Positions 8,172-16,891 are shown, counted from the stretch's first letter. The stretch: DNA of 38,783 nt from an uncultured Lachnospiraceae bacterium (GCA_946616835.1 CAMOJK010000016.1:1-38783), one strand, 5' to 3'. The notes: generated from the sequence alone by a model not told the origin. A program made the numbers and translations.

Positions 8172-9023
8172 TTATGGCTCATAACTTAATATGCGAAGCT
8201 GCTTTTCCAAAAGATCCATCTGTGTGCCCAAACCGCAGTCCCATATTCCGCCATCCGATTCGATCAGACAGTCGTTAGGCTTTAATGTAGCATCCTCTAT
8301 CACTTCAAAGCGGTCCGGCATGATACCTGTTCCCTTTGCGATATTTTCCTTAATGAGCTGAACATTCACATAATCCGCTGCAGATACATGAACTATATAA
8401 TTCCTGCTGCCGTCCAAATTGGTAAGCACTCTTTTTAATAGATAAGCAATGGTATCCTTGTCGTCTTCCAGCCTGACGCCGGTAACCTTTGCAAAAATAC
8501 CGCTTAACTTGTCTATCAGCAGTGGTTCCAGTTCCCTGCTCTTTTCTTCATATTCCTTCTGCAGCCGCTGTCTTTCTGCTTCCAGCTCACGCTGCATCTT
8601 TTCATATTTTTCAAGACCTGCTCTCTCGCCTTCCTGTCGTCCGGCTTCGAATCCCTCTGCGTGTCCCTTCTGCCTTGCCTCTTCGGTAACGGAATCAGCC
8701 TCTTTCCTTGCATCTTCTATGATAGCTTCCGCATTTTCCTTCGCTTCCTCTATCATAGCCTGAGCCTGAGCTGCAGAAAGAGCATTGTTTTCATGTATTA
8801 CAGAACCGCTTTCTTCTGCTTCCTCCGGGTCTGAAACAAGGCGTTCTACCATCTCCGCATCAAGCCCTTCGGAAAAGCCCTCTTCTATGGCCTCCGGTTC
8901 TTCTTCCTGAACATGGGCCGCCAATTCCTCAAGACGCCTTGCTATCCTGTCATTGGCATCTATCTTGACAACCTTGGCATCGCTAAGCTTTACATTGTAT
9001 CCTTTGACAAAATTTGCTGACAA
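8172..9023 (-). CDS. fliH: Flagellar assembly protein FliH
   Basis: FliH is the stator-like regulator that dimerises and binds FliI. The 283-residue protein has an acidic N-terminal part, then a long Ala/Glu/Arg/Lys coiled coil (about 85-165, with GHAEGFEAGRQEGERAGLEK carrying the GxxxG-like spacing typical of FliH), then a globular FliH/YscL C-terminal domain ending WDCGLGTQMDLLEKQLRIL. The start codon is TTG at 9021-9023, six bases after AGGAG; no ATG fits. It lies 17 bases after fliG. Confidence 0.9.
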   Translation of the reverse strand: MSANFVKGYNVKLSDAKVVKIDANDRIARRLEELAAHVQEEEPEAIEEGFSEGLDAEMVERLVSDPEEAEESGSVIHENNALSAAQAQAMIEEAKENAEAIIEDARKEADSVTEEARQKGHAEGFEAGRQEGERAGLEKYEKMQRELEAERQRLQKEYEEKSRELEPLLIDKLSGIFAKVTGVRLEDDKDTIAYLLKRVLTNLDGSRNYIVHVSAADYVNVQLIKENIAKGTGIMPDRFEVIEDATLKPNDCLIESDGGIWDCGLGTQMDLLEKQLRILSYEP

Positions 9024-9040
9024 AATATACTCCTACAACA

Positions 9041-10054
9041 TCAGACAATGATATCGTCGCCGCCACCTCTGGATATTACTATCTCACCGGCATCCTCAAG
9101 CTTTCTTATCTCATTAACGATCTTCTGCTGCGCATCTTCAACATCCTTCATACGCACAGGTCCCATGAATTCCATATCTTCCTTGATCATATCAGCAAGA
9201 CGCTGGGACAGGTTCTTGAATATCTTGCCCTGAACCTCCTCATTTGAGCCCTTGAGCGCAAGTGAAAGCTCGCTGTTCTCAACATCCCTGAGCACACGCT
9301 GCACAGCCTTGTCATCAAGCTGCATGATATCCTCGAATACGAACATCTTCTTCTTGATCTCGTCTGCAAGCTCCGGATCCTCTATGCCCAAAATCTCCAT
9401 GATATGCTTTTCAGTACCGCGGTCTGTAGAATTGAGAATCTCAACTACCTGGTCAACGCCACCAATCTGAGTGTAATCCTGGTTAACGAGGTTAGCCAGC
9501 TTGCTTTCCAGAACCCGTTCTACTTCCTGTATAACATCAGGGCTCGTTCTGTCCATGGTAGCTATACGCCTGGCAACATCCGCCTGGGAATCAGAAGGAA
9601 GCGCCGACAATATAAGTGCAGCCTGGTTTGAAGACAGGTATGAAAGTATAAGTGCTATAGTCTGGGGATGCTCATCCTGGATAAAAGAAAGCAGCTGGGA
9701 TGCATCCGTTTTTCTGACAAATTCAAAAGGCTTGACCTGAAGAGACGCGGTAAGCTTTCCGATAACATCCAGGGCCTTGTCTGCTCCAAGTGCTTTTTCC
9801 AAAAGCTCTTTTGCATAGCCGATACCACCCTCTGCGATATACTGCTGTGCAAGACAGATCTCATAAAACTCATTTATTACATCTTCTTTGATCTGTGGTG
9901 ATATGCTCCTGGTATTTGCTATCTCTAATGTAAGATCCTCTATTTCCTCTTCCTTTAAATGCTTAAAGACCGTAGATGAAGTCTCCGGTCCCAGCGTTAT
10001 AAGCAGTATAGCAGCTTTTTGAAGTCCTGAAAGATTACTACCTTCCGAAGCCAT
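9041..10054 (-). CDS. fliG: Flagellar motor switch protein FliG
   Basis: FliG sits on the MS ring, contacts the stator and turns it into rotation. The three FliG domains are visible: the N-terminal FliF-binding part (LSGLQKAAILLITLGPETSS), the middle domain with the EHPQ motif near residue 130 (QDEHPQTIALILSYL), and the C-terminal torque helix with charged residues (LDDKAVQRVLRDVENSELSL). The length of 337 is standard. GAGGATTAAA precedes the ATG, and the gene directly follows fliF. Confidence 0.97.
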   Translation of the reverse strand: MASEGSNLSGLQKAAILLITLGPETSSTVFKHLKEEEIEDLTLEIANTRSISPQIKEDVINEFYEICLAQQYIAEGGIGYAKELLEKALGADKALDVIGKLTASLQVKPFEFVRKTDASQLLSFIQDEHPQTIALILSYLSSNQAALILSALPSDSQADVARRIATMDRTSPDVIQEVERVLESKLANLVNQDYTQIGGVDQVVEILNSTDRGTEKHIMEILGIEDPELADEIKKKMFVFEDIMQLDDKAVQRVLRDVENSELSLALKGSNEEVQGKIFKNLSQRLADMIKEDMEFMGPVRMKDVEDAQQKIVNEIRKLEDAGEIVISRGGGDDIIV

Positions 10055-10086
10055 TTTAATCCTCTATCCCCTTTATAAAACTATGA

Positions 10087-11691
10087 TTACAGATCCTCAT
10101 TCAGCCAGTTGCGCAACAGGTTGGCTGCCGCGTCCGGATTGTCTTCCACAAATTTCTCGACTATCTTTCTGGCCTCAGACTTATCCTCTACACCGATCTC
10201 CTCAAGTTCCTCCTGAGGTGTAGACTGAAGTATCTCATCAATTGAAACCTCAGGCTCCGGCTCTTCTTCCCTTGCCTGACGCATGCTGCGCAGGATAACG
10301 AATGCCAGCAGACCAAGAATGAGAAGTATAAGCAATACCGTAAGGATATCCGTTATATCCATTGCCAGACCTTCGTGGTCAACAAAGAAAGGCTCCTCAT
10401 ATGACAGGATCGTTATATGATCCACACCGATACCGGTAGCTGTAGATACAGCCTGTATAAGATCCGGATCAACCTCAAGCTTTGTGCGCACATCATTGTT
10501 AAGCTTGTACTGATCCCAGGTAATGCCTTCAAGCAATCCCTGCTCCTTTACATCATCCTCACGGATCACCTTATATGTAAGGGTGGTCACTGAAAGAGAT
10601 GACTCATCGTACTTTATGGCACCTGCAGGGATCTGCTGCAAAAGTGTCGATTCATTAGGCAGGTAATCATATGATTCCTCCACCACATGAGCATTGGAAT
10701 ACTCATTGTCCTCATATTCATAGCCTGTCTCAGTATTTGAATCTGTACCCGGAACACCGGATACTCCACCGCTGGAATCAGACTGGTAGATATCCTTGCT
10801 GGCAAGAACTCCCTGCTCCTTGTCTTCGTCAGGCCAGTACAGATGGTTTGCTTTTTCAGTATAGCTGTTATCAAGCACTACATTTACAGCCGCCTCTATA
10901 GATGAGAACTGGTTGGTTGCAGTCAGGACCCTGATAACCTCGGAACGCATACTGCCCGCCACCTGCTCCTGCAGAGCATACTGGCTGGATGCGGATCCAT
11001 AAGTAGAATTATCATTGGTTCCTGCAAAAAGCAGGTTGCCGTCACTGTCCAGAATAGTAACATGCTCTGTCGTATCATTGCCAAGTGCGGTGGCCACAAA
11101 TCTCGCTATAGCCTCTGCATTTTCCCTTGTACATACATCTGAAAGATCTAAATTTACTGCCGCATAAGCTTCCTTGTTCTGTGCGATCAGAGTACCGTTT
11201 TCCTCAGGGAGACTAAGCTGTACAGACGCTTTGTTTACAAAGCTGTAGGACTCAAGTTCTTCCTCCATAAAATCCTGAAGATAAACAATATACCGCTTTT
11301 GCGTATTTGACTCGGTGGTAAAGAAATTGCCATTTGTAACATTATCTATGGACATGGCATCCGTAGATATATTGTTGGACCCCAAAAGAAGGTTTGCCTT
11401 TGTATAGTCTTTTCTGTTAATGCTTATTTCCAGGCCATCCTCACTGGTCACATATACTATATCCTCCCCCTCTAACAGTGCGATAACCTCATTAGCCTGT
11501 TTGGCATTTTCAGCGGTATATATCTTTACATACTCGGGACGGGTAACTGCAAAAATAAGCACGGCGAAGGCAAAAACCGTCGCTATGGCAATTGCGGCTA
11601 TTGTGATTTTCTGTCTGCGTGAAAATTTTTCCCACCATTCCAGGAGCTTCTGCGGGAGCGCCCTGAACCACGCGACTATACGATCTACCAT
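10087..11691 (-). CDS. fliF: Flagellar MS-ring protein FliF
   Basis: FliF builds the MS ring in the cytoplasmic membrane, the base on which rod, export gate and switch assemble. There are two membrane helices, at about residues 29-49 and 440-463. Between them lie the periplasm-side ring-building motifs, for example MSIDNVTNGNFFTTESNTQKRY and VQLSLPEENGTL. The C-terminal cytoplasmic tail ends in EDNPDAAANLLRNWL, the FliG-binding helix. The 534 residues are near the family norm. A GGAGAGG lies 7 bases before the ATG. Confidence 0.97.
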   Translation of the reverse strand: MVDRIVAWFRALPQKLLEWWEKFSRRQKITIAAIAIATVFAFAVLIFAVTRPEYVKIYTAENAKQANEVIALLEGEDIVYVTSEDGLEISINRKDYTKANLLLGSNNISTDAMSIDNVTNGNFFTTESNTQKRYIVYLQDFMEEELESYSFVNKASVQLSLPEENGTLIAQNKEAYAAVNLDLSDVCTRENAEAIARFVATALGNDTTEHVTILDSDGNLLFAGTNDNSTYGSASSQYALQEQVAGSMRSEVIRVLTATNQFSSIEAAVNVVLDNSYTEKANHLYWPDEDKEQGVLASKDIYQSDSSGGVSGVPGTDSNTETGYEYEDNEYSNAHVVEESYDYLPNESTLLQQIPAGAIKYDESSLSVTTLTYKVIREDDVKEQGLLEGITWDQYKLNNDVRTKLEVDPDLIQAVSTATGIGVDHITILSYEEPFFVDHEGLAMDITDILTVLLILLILGLLAFVILRSMRQAREEEPEPEVSIDEILQSTPQEELEEIGVEDKSEARKIVEKFVEDNPDAAANLLRNWLNEDL

Positions 11692-11804
11692 TTGTTTTCC
11701 TCTCCTTTTTGTACCGGCTTAAGTTCTAAAGACCAAGTCCTGCACTATCCCCCGTAATATTATTGATGTAACCTGCAAATAAAATCTGATATATTCTATG
11801 CCTG

Positions 11805-12128
11805 CTATATCTGCATATTAACAAGTGTCCTGTAAGACTCCATAAAAGCATTTTTTACTGCAACAGTATACTGTAATGATGTGGAAGCTTTCTGAAGCGC
11901 AACAGCCAGGTCATGGGTGCTTGTTGCCTCCCCCATTGCAAGCTTTATCTCTTCATTTTCAGCCTGAGACAGATAACCGTTGGTCTGGTTGACATTGCTT
12001 ATCATAGAATTAAAGATTGCTCCGAACATATCGTCATCTTCTTTTTCCCTGATCATGCTGCGGTCTGTTAACGGCTCTATTGTTCTCAGATTATCTCTGA
12101 ATACATTTGTTGCATTTATAGGTCCCAT
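11805..12128 (-). CDS. fliE: Flagellar hook-basal body protein FliE
   Basis: FliE is the junction protein between MS ring and rod. The 107-residue sequence ends in the typical LAVALQKASTSLQYTVAVKN followed by AFMESYRTLVNMQI (family pattern: helix with K-A-x-x-S-L-Q, ending Y-x-[ED]-[IL]-M-x-M). It starts with GPINATNVF. The ATG follows GAGGAATAATTC. It lies between flgC and fliF as usual. Confidence 0.93.
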   Translation of the reverse strand: MGPINATNVFRDNLRTIEPLTDRSMIREKEDDDMFGAIFNSMISNVNQTNGYLSQAENEEIKLAMGEATSTHDLAVALQKASTSLQYTVAVKNAFMESYRTLVNMQI

Positions 12129-12176
12129 GAATTATTCCTCTTTCCTATAACATACGCTCCGTTCATTCGTGATCAC

Positions 12177-12205
12177 TGTCTGTGGCAGGTGCATTTTCAC
12201 AGACA
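12177..12205. repeat. Intercistronic stem-loop between flgC and fliE
   Basis: TGTCTGTG (12177-12184) and CACAGACA (12198-12205) form a perfect 8-bp stem with a 13-base loop in the 122-base gap between flgC and fliE. There is no adjoining T run in the leftward direction. Nothing else is visible in the gap apart from the fliE ribosome binding site. Confidence 0.5.
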
Positions 12206-12250
12206 TACTTCTGATTTCAAAACTCATTGTTTTCAAAATTCTTTAAATTA

Positions 12251-12754
12251 TCACGACTTTGCCGTAAGCTCAAGTCCCTTGGATGCCATTGCTTTGCTTG
12301 CGGAAAATACTGTTGCATTAGCTTCATAAGCTCTTGAAGCATCTATTAAGTTGGTCATCTCTGTAACGGTATTAACATTAGGATAAGTCACATAGCCATT
12401 CTCGTCTGCATCGGGATGTGATGGATCATAGACCATATTCATCTGGGTATCCTCATCTTCATGAATATCATCAATCTTGACACCATACCCTATCATATCG
12501 TCAGCGATTGCATGACGGCCTATCCTCTGCTGCGTGCTTCCATCACCAACGATAGAATTAAGCACCCTTCCAAAATGCCTTCTGTCAGCCTCTGTCTCCT
12601 GAGTGGCAAATGTAACCACCTTACGCCTGTATGGTGTTCCATCTGCTGTACGGGTGGTATTTGCATTTGCAACATTCTCCGCAATGGTATCCATGCGGTA
12701 ACGCTCTGCGGTAAGTCCCGTAGCCGATATATCAAAAGCTGTAAACATTCCCAT
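12251..12754 (-). CDS. flgC: Flagellar rod protein FlgC
   Basis: FlgC is a proximal rod subunit exported early in assembly. The N-terminal rod motif is MFTAFDISATGLTAERYRMD followed by IAENVANANTTRT. The C-terminal motif is NVNTVTEMTNLIDASRAYEA followed by NATVFSASKAMASKGLEL, the standard FlgC ending. The 167 residues slightly exceed the usual 135-150, mainly from the DEDTQMNMVYDPSHPDADENG segment. GAGGGAG precedes the ATG. Confidence 0.95.
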   Translation of the reverse strand: MGMFTAFDISATGLTAERYRMDTIAENVANANTTRTADGTPYRRKVVTFATQETEADRRHFGRVLNSIVGDGSTQQRIGRHAIADDMIGYGVKIDDIHEDEDTQMNMVYDPSHPDADENGYVTYPNVNTVTEMTNLIDASRAYEANATVFSASKAMASKGLELTAKS

Positions 12755-12816
12755 ATTTTTTCTCCCTCTGCCACATAAGTGCAGCTCTTAAAGATACTCT
12801 AAGATACATTTCTGCA

Positions 12817-13209
12817 TCAGGTAGACATTGCCGTCCGCAGGTTCGAAAACTCATTCTGCATACAGCTTACCAGTGCATTATATGTGATCTGGTTCTCTGC
12901 GAGATATACATTTTCCGTATCCACATCCACATTGTTTCCATCCATACGGTAGCTGTAATCAAAAGCATCCGTATATACCCTGGGTTCAATCCGCGACAGT
13001 TGCAGGTTATACACCCGCTGATCCAGATTGTCATACTCAACCTTATTAAGTACCCTGGTAAATTCCTCTTCAAAAGATACATCCTGGCGTTTATAACCGG
13101 GAGTGTCCGCATTTGCTATATTATTGGATATTGCTTCATTTCTAAGCCAGGCAGCATCAGCAGCCTTATCAAGGGCGTCTACATAAGAAAAAACATGTCC
13201 GTTTACCAC
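12817..13209 (-). CDS. flgB: Flagellar rod protein FlgB
   Basis: FlgB is a proximal rod subunit and first gene of the operon. The rod motif is YVDALDKAADAAWLRNEAIS followed by NNIANADTPGYKRQDVSFEEE. The frame stays open upstream to a TTG at 13237-13239, but that extension contains AAGGAGG placed five bases before a GTG at 13207-13209. The GTG start gives 130 residues beginning MVNGHVFSYVDAL, the usual FlgB length and opening, so I choose it. The leader upstream runs to the candidate promoters at 13356-13489. Confidence 0.93.
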   Translation of the reverse strand: MVNGHVFSYVDALDKAADAAWLRNEAISNNIANADTPGYKRQDVSFEEEFTRVLNKVEYDNLDQRVYNLQLSRIEPRVYTDAFDYSYRMDGNNVDVDTENVYLAENQITYNALVSCMQNEFSNLRTAMST

Positions 13210-13277
13210 ACTATCCTCCTTGCCGACGAAAGCCTCCAAAATATAAAAAAATACACGGCTGCAATCCGTCTAACCCG

Positions 13278-13293
13278 AATGCATCCATGCATT
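13278..13293. repeat. Short palindrome in the flgB leader
   Basis: AATGCAT, two bases, ATGCATT: a perfect 7-bp inverted repeat about 70 bases upstream of the flgB start. It could be a protein binding site or a minor hairpin in the 5' leader. Confidence 0.35.
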
Positions 13294-13355
13294 ATAGAAA
13301 ACAACCATTCCCTGTTGTCCCACAACATATGAGTCCTAAGGTCCTCACATATATT

Positions 13356-13379
13356 ATATCGGCTTAGCTTATAAATTTA
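13356..13379 (-). promoter_or_regulatory. Candidate sigma-D-like promoter for the flagellar operon
   Basis: Read leftward, a perfect GCCGATAT (13356-13363), the sigma-D -10 element, is preceded by TAAA at 13376-13379, with a 12-base spacer instead of 15. The same place contains TATAAT, so sigma-A use is also possible. It lies about 150 bases upstream of flgB. The flgE promoter at 2424-2450 shares the CCGATATAAT core. Confidence 0.4.
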
Positions 13380-13400
13380 TGTACAGTTTTTTAATGCCAA

Positions 13401-13444
13401 AATTATGGATAATTGACAGCACTCATGCACAATTACCCATAATT
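13401..13444. repeat. 15-bp inverted repeat upstream of flgB
   Basis: AATTATGGATAATTG (13401-13415) and CAATTACCCATAATT (13430-13444) are complementary at 14 of 15 positions with a 14-base loop. The direct repeat TTTATGTACA flanks it on both sides (13376-13385 and 13447-13456). It lies between two candidate promoters, so it could be an operator or, if transcription starts at the upstream promoter, a leader hairpin. Confidence 0.6.
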
Positions 13445-13461
13445 ATTTTATGTACACTAAT

Positions 13462-13489
13462 ATTATAATGTTTTCAACATAAAATACAA
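13462..13489 (-). promoter_or_regulatory. Candidate sigma-A promoter for the flagellar operon
   Basis: Read leftward, TTGTAT (13484-13489), 16 bases, TATAAT (13462-13467). The -10 is perfect and the -35 matches at three of six. The start would lie just before the 15-bp inverted repeat. This codY-flgB gap is the longest gene-free stretch of the window; besides the codY terminator, the palindromes and these promoters I see nothing in it. Confidence 0.35.
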
Positions 13490-13527
13490 GTGAAAATTGT
13501 GTTATTTCAACTAAATATTGCTTTATT

Positions 13528-13566
13528 AATGCAAAAACCACACCATATATTGTAATATGATGTGGT
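13528..13566 (-). terminator. Intrinsic terminator after codY
   Basis: ACCACACCATAT (13537-13548) and ATATGATGTGGT (13555-13566) form a 12-bp stem with one mismatch. In the leftward transcript the stem is followed by five T bases (13533-13537). It lies about 90 bases past the codY stop and separates codY from the flagellar operon. Confidence 0.75.
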
Positions 13567-13654
13567 CATTTTAGCTTACATAATTCTGCAGTTAACTTTT
13601 CATACACTGTCAGTTGTCTGCATTTAACATCCGGTAATCTTTTTCCCCGTATAT

Positions 13655-14479
13655 TTACTCTTCCGTTATTGAATAGATCAGCTCATTGATAACCTTTATC
13701 TCCGTGCCTCTGACTCCCCTGGATCTGGTCTCAAATACCCCTGCGCCGGCCATTTTCTTGACTGCATTCACAAGACTTGTCCTGGATATGCCACTCTCTT
13801 CTGACAGCCTGGTCAGATTTACGATGCCGCAGCCATTCTCGTCAAGCTTTGAAAGGACTGCACGCACCGACTCCGTTTCTGAACGGCTGGTTACCTCAAG
13901 CACTCCGTTTACTGTCTTTTCCATACGGTCGCTCTCGTCATTCTCTTCTTTTTTTGACCGCATCATTTCAAGGCCCACAACCGTAGCCGCATATTCCGAA
14001 AGTATGATATCATCTATGCCATACCCTTCTCCATTTCTATATATGAAAAGGGTTCCCAGCCTCTCACCGCCTATAAAGATCGGTGTTATCATTACCCTAT
14101 ATTCCACATGCTTCTCAGCCTGCTCTGAAGCCGCCTCACCGCGGTTGCGACGCTCATATCCGTGGGCCGTCTTCCATGAAAACCCCAGTGCCAGAAGACC
14201 TGCATTTTCCTGAGTAGAAAGAACTGAAAGGAAACGATCGTTTAATGCGCTGTCAATATAGCTGCCCACTTCATATCCAAGCATTTCCTCTATCTTCTCA
14301 ACAGAATCATTTTCACACGCACCAAGCACCTTGCCCTTACGGCTTATTACCAGAGCATCAGAGGAAAGGGTATCCGATACCACAGTGCAGATATCTGTAA
14401 ATGCCACCTTTGATGAAACATTGTTATGCAAAAGACTGCCTATGCGCCTTGTTCTGTCCAGTAAGCTTATTCCCGCCAT
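13655..14479 (-). CDS. codY: GTP and branched-chain amino acid sensing global repressor CodY
   Basis: CodY represses nutrient-limitation genes, in several Firmicutes including the flagellar operon, while GTP and isoleucine/valine are plentiful. The N-terminus LLDRTRRIGSLLHN opens the GAF ligand domain, and the C-terminal winged helix holds LSEESGISRTSLVNAVKKMA and GAGVFETRSRGVRGTEIKV (about 225-265), very close to the family helix-turn-helix. The 274 residues exceed the usual 259, with an Arg/Glu-rich insert (RRNRGEAASEQAEKH) near residue 112. AGGTGAT precedes the ATG. I see no convincing CodY box (AATTTTCNGAAAATT) in the adjacent flgB region. Confidence 0.95.
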   Translation of the reverse strand: MAGISLLDRTRRIGSLLHNNVSSKVAFTDICTVVSDTLSSDALVISRKGKVLGACENDSVEKIEEMLGYEVGSYIDSALNDRFLSVLSTQENAGLLALGFSWKTAHGYERRNRGEAASEQAEKHVEYRVMITPIFIGGERLGTLFIYRNGEGYGIDDIILSEYAATVVGLEMMRSKKEENDESDRMEKTVNGVLEVTSRSETESVRAVLSKLDENGCGIVNLTRLSEESGISRTSLVNAVKKMAGAGVFETRSRGVRGTEIKVINELIYSITEE

Positions 14480-14568
14480 CTAAATCACCTGTTTATTTAT
14501 GTGATACATTAATGGTAACTGTTTGGAGCCTGTTAGCTATTCCAATTTCGACTGCCTGTATTACCTGA

Positions 14569-16659
14569 TTACTCTTCTGTCTGTTCCTCAGTGTGTCCGC
14601 ACTGTTCATCAGTACATGCAAGTTTCCTGCCTTTTATGACCATCATGCTGCCACAGTCGGGGCATTTCTTCGCCACGGGTCTGTTCCAGTTCATGAAATC
14701 ACATTCCGGTATATTTTCGCAGCCGTAGTACCTTCTGCCCTTCTTGGTCATGCGGATAACGATCTCACCGTCACACTTCGGGCATTTCACACCGATTTTT
14801 TCATAATACGGTTTCGTATTGCGACACTCCGGGAAGCCGGGGCATGCGAGGAATCGTCCGTGAGGACCGTACTTGATAACCATTTTTCTGCCACAGTTAT
14901 CACAGACTATATCAGTCTCCTCATCCCTAATTTCTATATGAGACAACTCCTCTTCAGCCTTCTTCACCGCAGTATCGAGATCCGGATAGAAATTTTCAAT
15001 GATGGTCTTCCACTTTATATTTCCGTCACCCACACCGTCAAGCATACTTTCCATATTCGCCGTGAACTTCGGATCGACTATCGCCGGAAATTCATCAACC
15101 ATGATCTTGTTTACAGCCTCTCCTAATTCAGAGACAAAGAGATTTTTATTTTCTTTAAGTATATACCTGCGGTAAAGTATGGTGGAAATAGTCGGAGCAT
15201 AGGTTGAAGGTCTGCCTATCCCCTGCTCTTCCAATGCCCTTACAAGGCTGGCTTCCGTATAATGTGCAGGAGGCTGGGTAAAGTGCTGCTTCTTCTCCAG
15301 CTCCTTGAATATAATGTCCCCAAGGGTATCAGCTTCTTTTATAAGGAAGGAATTCTCGGATTTACCACTGTCCTCATCCCTGCCTTCGTCTGCATAGACC
15401 TTCATAAAGCCTTCAAACTTTACACTGGATGCAGATGCAGAAAATACTATTCCCTCAGCCTCCAGCTTAAGGGATAAAGTCTCATAGACAGCAGGTGCCA
15501 TACGGCTGGCAGCAAAACGCTTCCAGATAAGGTCATAGAGCCTATACTGATCACGGCTTAAATCATTTTTAAGCATAGCCGGTGTATTATTAATATCCGT
15601 AGGGCGGATCGCTTCATGCGCATCCTGAATCTTCTTATCGTCATCCTTTTTCTTAACCGGACGATCTGCCGTAAGATAATCCTCTCCGTACATAGACTTA
15701 ATGAAATCTTCTGCCATTTCCTTGGCATAATCAGACACACGGGTAGAATCTGTACGAAGGTACGAGATAAGTGCGGTGGTTCCCTGCCCCTTTATCTGTA
15801 CGCCCTCGTATAGCTGCTGAGCAACCTGCATGGTCTTCTTGGTGGAAAAGTTAAGTGCCTTGCTGGCCTCCTGCTGAAGAGTGGATGTTGTAAACGGAAG
15901 AGGAGCTTTTCTTGTACGCTCACCTTTCTTCTTTTCCTTTATCGAAAATGAAGCGTTTGTAAGTTTCTTCTCAAGACGATCAGCCTCGGATGAATTATCA
16001 ATAGTCTTCTTACCGTTTTCATCCGAATAAAAATGGGCTACAAATGACTTCTTGGTTCCCTTAGGAAGAAGAACAGCATCTACAGTCCAATATTCTGAAG
16101 GAATAAAAGCATTGATTTCATCCTCCCTGTCACAGATCATGCGGAGAGCAACACTCTGCACACGTCCGGCAGAAAGCCCCCGCTTAACCTTGGACCAGAG
16201 CAGCGGTGAAATCCTGTATCCTACCATACGGTCAAGTATGCGTCTGGCCTGCTGTGCATCCACCAGATTCATATCTATCTCCCGTGCGTTCTTTATGGAT
16301 TCCTTTACTGCATTCTTGGTAATCTCATTAAACGAAATACGGGCCACCTTTTTATCAGCAAGTTTAAGCGCTTCATACAGATGCCAGCTTATTGCCTCTC
16401 CCTCACGGTCCGGGTCGGTTGCAAGATATATCTTATCAGCCTTCTTTACTTCTTTACGAAGCATAGAAAGAATATCGCCCTTGCCACGGATCGTTATATA
16501 TTTGGGCTCGTAATCATGCTCCACATCTATGCCAAGCTGTGACTTAGGCAAATCACGAACATGTCCCTGACTGGCTACCACTTCGTAATTTGACCCCAGG
16601 AATTTTTTTATTGTCTTAACCTTTGCAGGTGATTCGACAATAACAAGATTTTTTGCCAT
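14569..16659 (-). CDS. topA: DNA topoisomerase I
   Basis: The type IA enzyme relaxes negative supercoils by a single-strand break held on a tyrosine. The Toprim domain shows LVIVESPAKVKTIKKFLG with Glu9 and TDPDREGEAISWH with Asp82, Asp84 and Glu86. The catalytic Tyr300 lies in ALISYLRTDSTRVS. The C-terminus has three four-cysteine zinc ribbons (CDNCG...CPGFPEC, CPKCDG...CENIPEC, CPDCG...CTDEQC). The 696 residues are standard for Firmicutes. It has its own sigma-A promoter and lies 89 bases upstream of codY; topA next to codY is a common Firmicute arrangement. Confidence 0.98.
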   Translation of the reverse strand: MAKNLVIVESPAKVKTIKKFLGSNYEVVASQGHVRDLPKSQLGIDVEHDYEPKYITIRGKGDILSMLRKEVKKADKIYLATDPDREGEAISWHLYEALKLADKKVARISFNEITKNAVKESIKNAREIDMNLVDAQQARRILDRMVGYRISPLLWSKVKRGLSAGRVQSVALRMICDREDEINAFIPSEYWTVDAVLLPKGTKKSFVAHFYSDENGKKTIDNSSEADRLEKKLTNASFSIKEKKKGERTRKAPLPFTTSTLQQEASKALNFSTKKTMQVAQQLYEGVQIKGQGTTALISYLRTDSTRVSDYAKEMAEDFIKSMYGEDYLTADRPVKKKDDDKKIQDAHEAIRPTDINNTPAMLKNDLSRDQYRLYDLIWKRFAASRMAPAVYETLSLKLEAEGIVFSASASSVKFEGFMKVYADEGRDEDSGKSENSFLIKEADTLGDIIFKELEKKQHFTQPPAHYTEASLVRALEEQGIGRPSTYAPTISTILYRRYILKENKNLFVSELGEAVNKIMVDEFPAIVDPKFTANMESMLDGVGDGNIKWKTIIENFYPDLDTAVKKAEEELSHIEIRDEETDIVCDNCGRKMVIKYGPHGRFLACPGFPECRNTKPYYEKIGVKCPKCDGEIVIRMTKKGRRYYGCENIPECDFMNWNRPVAKKCPDCGSMMVIKGRKLACTDEQCGHTEEQTEE

Positions 16660-16783
16660 GAATATTCTTCCCCTTCATTATATTCTTACATTGATTATTT
16701 CCGATACTCAGCAATACATGATAAAAAACAATCCAGTTATGCCTTATACCACTAAAAGATGTATTCACAACTCACGGTAAATT

Positions 16784-16812
16784 ACTATACAAAGAAAAAA
16801 AAGAATTGTCAA
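16784..16812 (-). promoter_or_regulatory. Sigma-A promoter for topA
   Basis: Read leftward: TTGACA (16807-16812), a 17-base spacer, TATAGT (16784-16789). The -35 is perfect and the -10 has one mismatch. The start would be near 16777, giving a leader of about 118 bases. The promoter begins about 20 bases past the pilus cluster terminator. Confidence 0.85.
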
Positions 16813-16821
16813 ATGGAAATT

Positions 16822-16854
16822 AATAAAATCTAAAGGCCACCGTTCAGGTGACCT
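16822..16854 (-). terminator. Terminator at the end of the pilus cluster
   Basis: In the leftward transcript AGGTCACC, loop TGAAC, GGTGGCCT form an 8-bp stem with one G-T pair, followed by TTTAGATTTTATT. It lies about 37 bases beyond the stop of the PilA-like gene. The T tract is interrupted, so read-through into topA is possible. Confidence 0.65.
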
Positions 16855-16891
16855 CTACTGTCTTACCCTTTATTATGAATCTAACAAACAA

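Noticed and set aside
13413-13443. TTGACA and CATAAT on the plus strand upstream of flgB, as a rightward promoter
   Set aside because: The spacer is 19 bases, both boxes fall in the inverted repeat, and no rightward gene follows.
13470-13500. AATTTTC half site as a CodY box in front of the flagellar operon
   Set aside because: Only one half of the AATTTTCNGAAAATT consensus is present, easily expected in AT-rich DNA.
13686-14213. 175-residue plus-strand open frame
   Set aside because: It lies opposite codY, which is certain; no ribosome binding site and no known domain.
16677-16682. TATAAT just before topA as its promoter
   Set aside because: It is too near the start codon to leave a transcribed ribosome binding site; the TTGACA-N17-TATAGT at 16784-16812 is far better.
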